From Actinomycetes bacterium (lineage in GTDB: Bacteria > Actinomycetota > Acidimicrobiia > Acidimicrobiales > Acidimicrobiaceae): 6,158 nt of DNA. Where the stretch lies: positions 1 through 6,158 of the forward strand of contig JAKBSX010000195.1 of NCBI GenBank assembly GCA_021844725.1, given 5' to 3'. Made by a program: the position numbers and the translations under genes. The notes under the pieces are model-generated. The model searched no databases. It was given only the letters and a program-made list of their open reading frames with translations, and was not told where the DNA came from. Below, piece after piece: positions 4,800 to 6,158 of this stretch (positions are counted from its first letter, which is position 1; every line of letters starts with the position of its first letter).

Positions 4800-5924
4800 A
4801 TGGATACGAGCGACGACTGGGCAGATGATGAAAATCTGCCTGAACGCCTTCCACCCAAGGACGACCGGCTTTGGGCGCATCCATCTGAGTACCATGGCCC
4901 CAACGCATCGCGAAGTCACAGGCTTGCTGCGTTGCTCGCGGCAATAGGTCTCGTGCTGATCGGATTGACCATCGCGAAAACAACCTGGCCGACGACAAAA
5001 ATCAACAATGTATACAAGCCAGCTTCTACTTTCACGCTAAGCACCGCAACTTCACATCATATAGGATCCCTTGCCAAGGCACTTGTTTCAATCGTAACGC
5101 CAGGCAAGCAAAGCACCACGGTCTATGGCTTGGCAATTTCTCCTGACGGATACATACTTGCACCTGCAAGCGTACTCGGACCGTCGAAAACCTTCACAAT
5201 CTCAACAGCCGGCACCAGTCCTATCTCCGCGACGCTCGTCGCCGAAAACTCTTCCACCGATACCGCAGTGCTCAAGATTTCCAAGCCTCTTACCGATTAT
5301 GTGAGCGGGACAAGCCAACCTGGGGCCAAGGCCGGAGAGATGACCGTAGGAATTGTTCCAAATGCCGCGACCGGCAAACCCGACCTCGTAATCTCGCAAA
5401 TTGAACAGGCCGGGCTCCAGCAAATTCTCTCCACCGGGCAAGTTTCCAACGACACATACCTGGCAGACCCTGCCAAGAAGTTCAATCCCGAAGGCATCCT
5501 TTTCGTTGACAGCAAAGGCAATCCGCTAGGTTTAGGGCTCGGAACAATTTCCAACAAATGGGTAATCGCTCCATTGTCGATCATGCTCGCATCAGCCCAA
5601 AAGATCGAATTATCCAATGGTGTTCCCCAAGGATGGCTCGGGATCGTGGGCACCTCACTCCCAACCCAGACATCCAACGGTAAGCCTTCAACCAACCTGG
5701 GAGTCAGCGTATATAGCGTAGTTCCCAATTCGCCTGCCCAGAAAGCTGGCATACAGTTGCAGGATGAGATCGTCGCCCTGGATGATACGCCCGTGACCAG
5801 CCTTCAGCAACTACAATCAATGCTCGCCCAATTCCCCAGCGGGAGCCAGGTTACCTTAACATTGGTTAGAGGAAATCAGAGACTGAGCACGCAGGTTCAA
5901 CTTGGAGTGAAGTCCGCGCACTAA
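4800..5924 (+). CDS. Membrane-anchored trypsin-like/PDZ protein, probable pseudoprotease
   Basis: 374 residues. An acidic cytoplasmic N-terminus carries PPKDDRLWAHPSE (18-30), a motif I recall from actinobacterial trypsin-like proteins. One membrane helix lies at about 41-58, then an extracytoplasmic region at about 85-265 aligns with an HtrA-type chymotrypsin fold, and a PDZ domain fills about 278-370 (GVSVYSVVPNSPAQKAGI and DEIVALDDTPV visible). The expected catalytic His (TNAHV) is Ser124 in LAPASVLG, the expected GNSGG serine is Glu231 in NPEGILFVD, and only Asp154 in DTAVLKI remains. It is therefore probably not an active serine protease but may bind peptides, sense stress or scaffold through its PDZ domain. 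The start is fixed by an in-frame TAG immediately before the ATG. No strong Shine-Dalgarno is seen. The DUF2342 gene follows on the same strand 36 bases downstream. Confidence 0.85.
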   Translation: MDTSDDWADDENLPERLPPKDDRLWAHPSEYHGPNASRSHRLAALLAAIGLVLIGLTIAKTTWPTTKINNVYKPASTFTLSTATSHHIGSLAKALVSIVTPGKQSTTVYGLAISPDGYILAPASVLGPSKTFTISTAGTSPISATLVAENSSTDTAVLKISKPLTDYVSGTSQPGAKAGEMTVGIVPNAATGKPDLVISQIEQAGLQQILSTGQVSNDTYLADPAKKFNPEGILFVDSKGNPLGLGLGTISNKWVIAPLSIMLASAQKIELSNGVPQGWLGIVGTSLPTQTSNGKPSTNLGVSVYSVVPNSPAQKAGIQLQDEIVALDDTPVTSLQQLQSMLAQFPSGSQVTLTLVRGNQRLSTQVQLGVKSAH

Positions 5925-5948
5925 CCTCCTCGGATCGAGTATTGCTAC

Positions 5949-5954
5949 TACGAT
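5949..5954 (+). promoter_or_regulatory. Possible -10 box for a leaderless DUF2342 transcript
   Basis: TACGAT ends six bases before the ATG at 5961, so transcription could begin at the start codon itself. No Shine-Dalgarno motif precedes this ATG, which fits a leaderless mRNA. No convincing -35 hexamer is visible at about 5926-5931. Confidence 0.25.
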
Positions 5955-5960
5955 GTACCT

Positions 5961-6158
5961 ATGACTAATCCGTTTTCGTCTGGATCAAACCCATTCGAGT
6001 TCCTTCTGGGTGACCTCTTGAATATGCTCGGATCGCAGAAGGGGATGGGAGCAGAGATGGCCCGGCAAATGGCAGTCTCCGTGGCAAACGTCATTCCAAA
6101 TCAGCCCAACGTCGAGCCACTTGACCGGATCAAGTACGAAGAACTGACGAAGATCCTG
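5961..6158 (+). CDS. DUF2342-family zinc-dependent metalloprotease, N-terminal fragment
   Basis: 66 codons from ATG 5961 run off the right edge without a stop. The N-terminus is Gly/Asn/Phe-rich (MTNPFSSGSNPFEFLLGDLL), then GAEMARQMAVSVANVI and VEPLDRIKYEELTKI. This fits my memory of the start of the actinobacterial DUF2342 family (zinc-dependent metalloprotease, also labelled F420 biosynthesis-associated): a low-complexity lead, a (W/M)-x-x-ARQ-x-A helix and a D-x-x-x-R-x-x-x-EEL helix. The zinc-binding HExxH motif would be further downstream, outside the window, so activity cannot be judged. In mycobacteria this family sits beside a YlbL-type PDZ/Lon gene, which agrees with the presence of both here. 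The ATG at 5953 is out of frame; 5961 is the only reasonable start, and no Shine-Dalgarno is present. Confidence 0.7.
   Translation, partial: MTNPFSSGSNPFEFLLGDLLNMLGSQKGMGAEMARQMAVSVANVIPNQPNVEPLDRIKYEELTKIL

Noticed and set aside
5297..5752. 151-codon minus-strand frame opposite the PDZ gene
   Set aside because: No motif or upstream ribosome binding site was seen, and the plus strand encodes a convincing PDZ protein over the same bases.

Overview
The window looks like part of an actinobacterial chromosome, most plausibly of the class Acidimicrobiia. That is inferred from marker families, not from a search: a DivIVA-domain coiled-coil protein, a membrane-anchored PDZ plus Lon-protease (YlbL-type) protein, an MreB-like ATPase, a PDZ protein whose cytoplasmic N-terminus carries a DRLW-x-HPSE motif I recall from actinobacterial trypsin-like proteins, and the start of a DUF2342-type zinc metalloprotease. 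Base composition is near 50% GC by eye, low for an actinobacterium but compatible with some acidophilic Acidimicrobiia. No RNA gene, CRISPR array, insertion sequence or phage gene was seen. There is no gene-free stretch over 300 bases.

Layout. Positions 1-1091 (minus) hold a long DivIVA-domain coiled-coil protein that runs off the left edge. It is flanked by a perfect 37-base inverted repeat (1-37 and 1203-1239); the left arm begins at the first base of the window. Positions 1268-2302 (minus) encode the YlbL-type PDZ/Lon-like protease. Positions 2423-3049 (plus) encode a HEAT-repeat protein, diverging from ylbL. Between and overlapping these two lies a possible 32-codon minus-strand ORF. Positions 3052-4708 (minus) look like one tight operon in the order moaE, a small single-pass membrane protein, an mreB-like gene. 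This operon converges on the HEAT gene with 2 bases between stop codons. Positions 4800-5924 (plus) encode a membrane-anchored trypsin-like/PDZ protein whose catalytic His and Ser appear to be gone. From 5961 (plus) the DUF2342 zinc metalloprotease begins and runs off the right edge.

How the genes may work together. Apart from MoaE (molybdenum cofactor synthesis) and the uncharacterised HEAT protein, the recognisable products are linked to the envelope, cell shape or division: a polar or septal scaffold (DivIVA), an actin-like protein (MreB-like), a surface protease that in Bacillus helps clear a division inhibitor (YlbL), and a membrane-tethered PDZ pseudoprotease. The most unusual points are the inverted repeat around the divIVA-like gene, which may be an invertible segment or an assembly fold-back; the altered MreB phosphate-2 loop together with the moaE-TM-mreB arrangement; the degenerate HtrA-like protein; and several non-standard or apparently leaderless starts.
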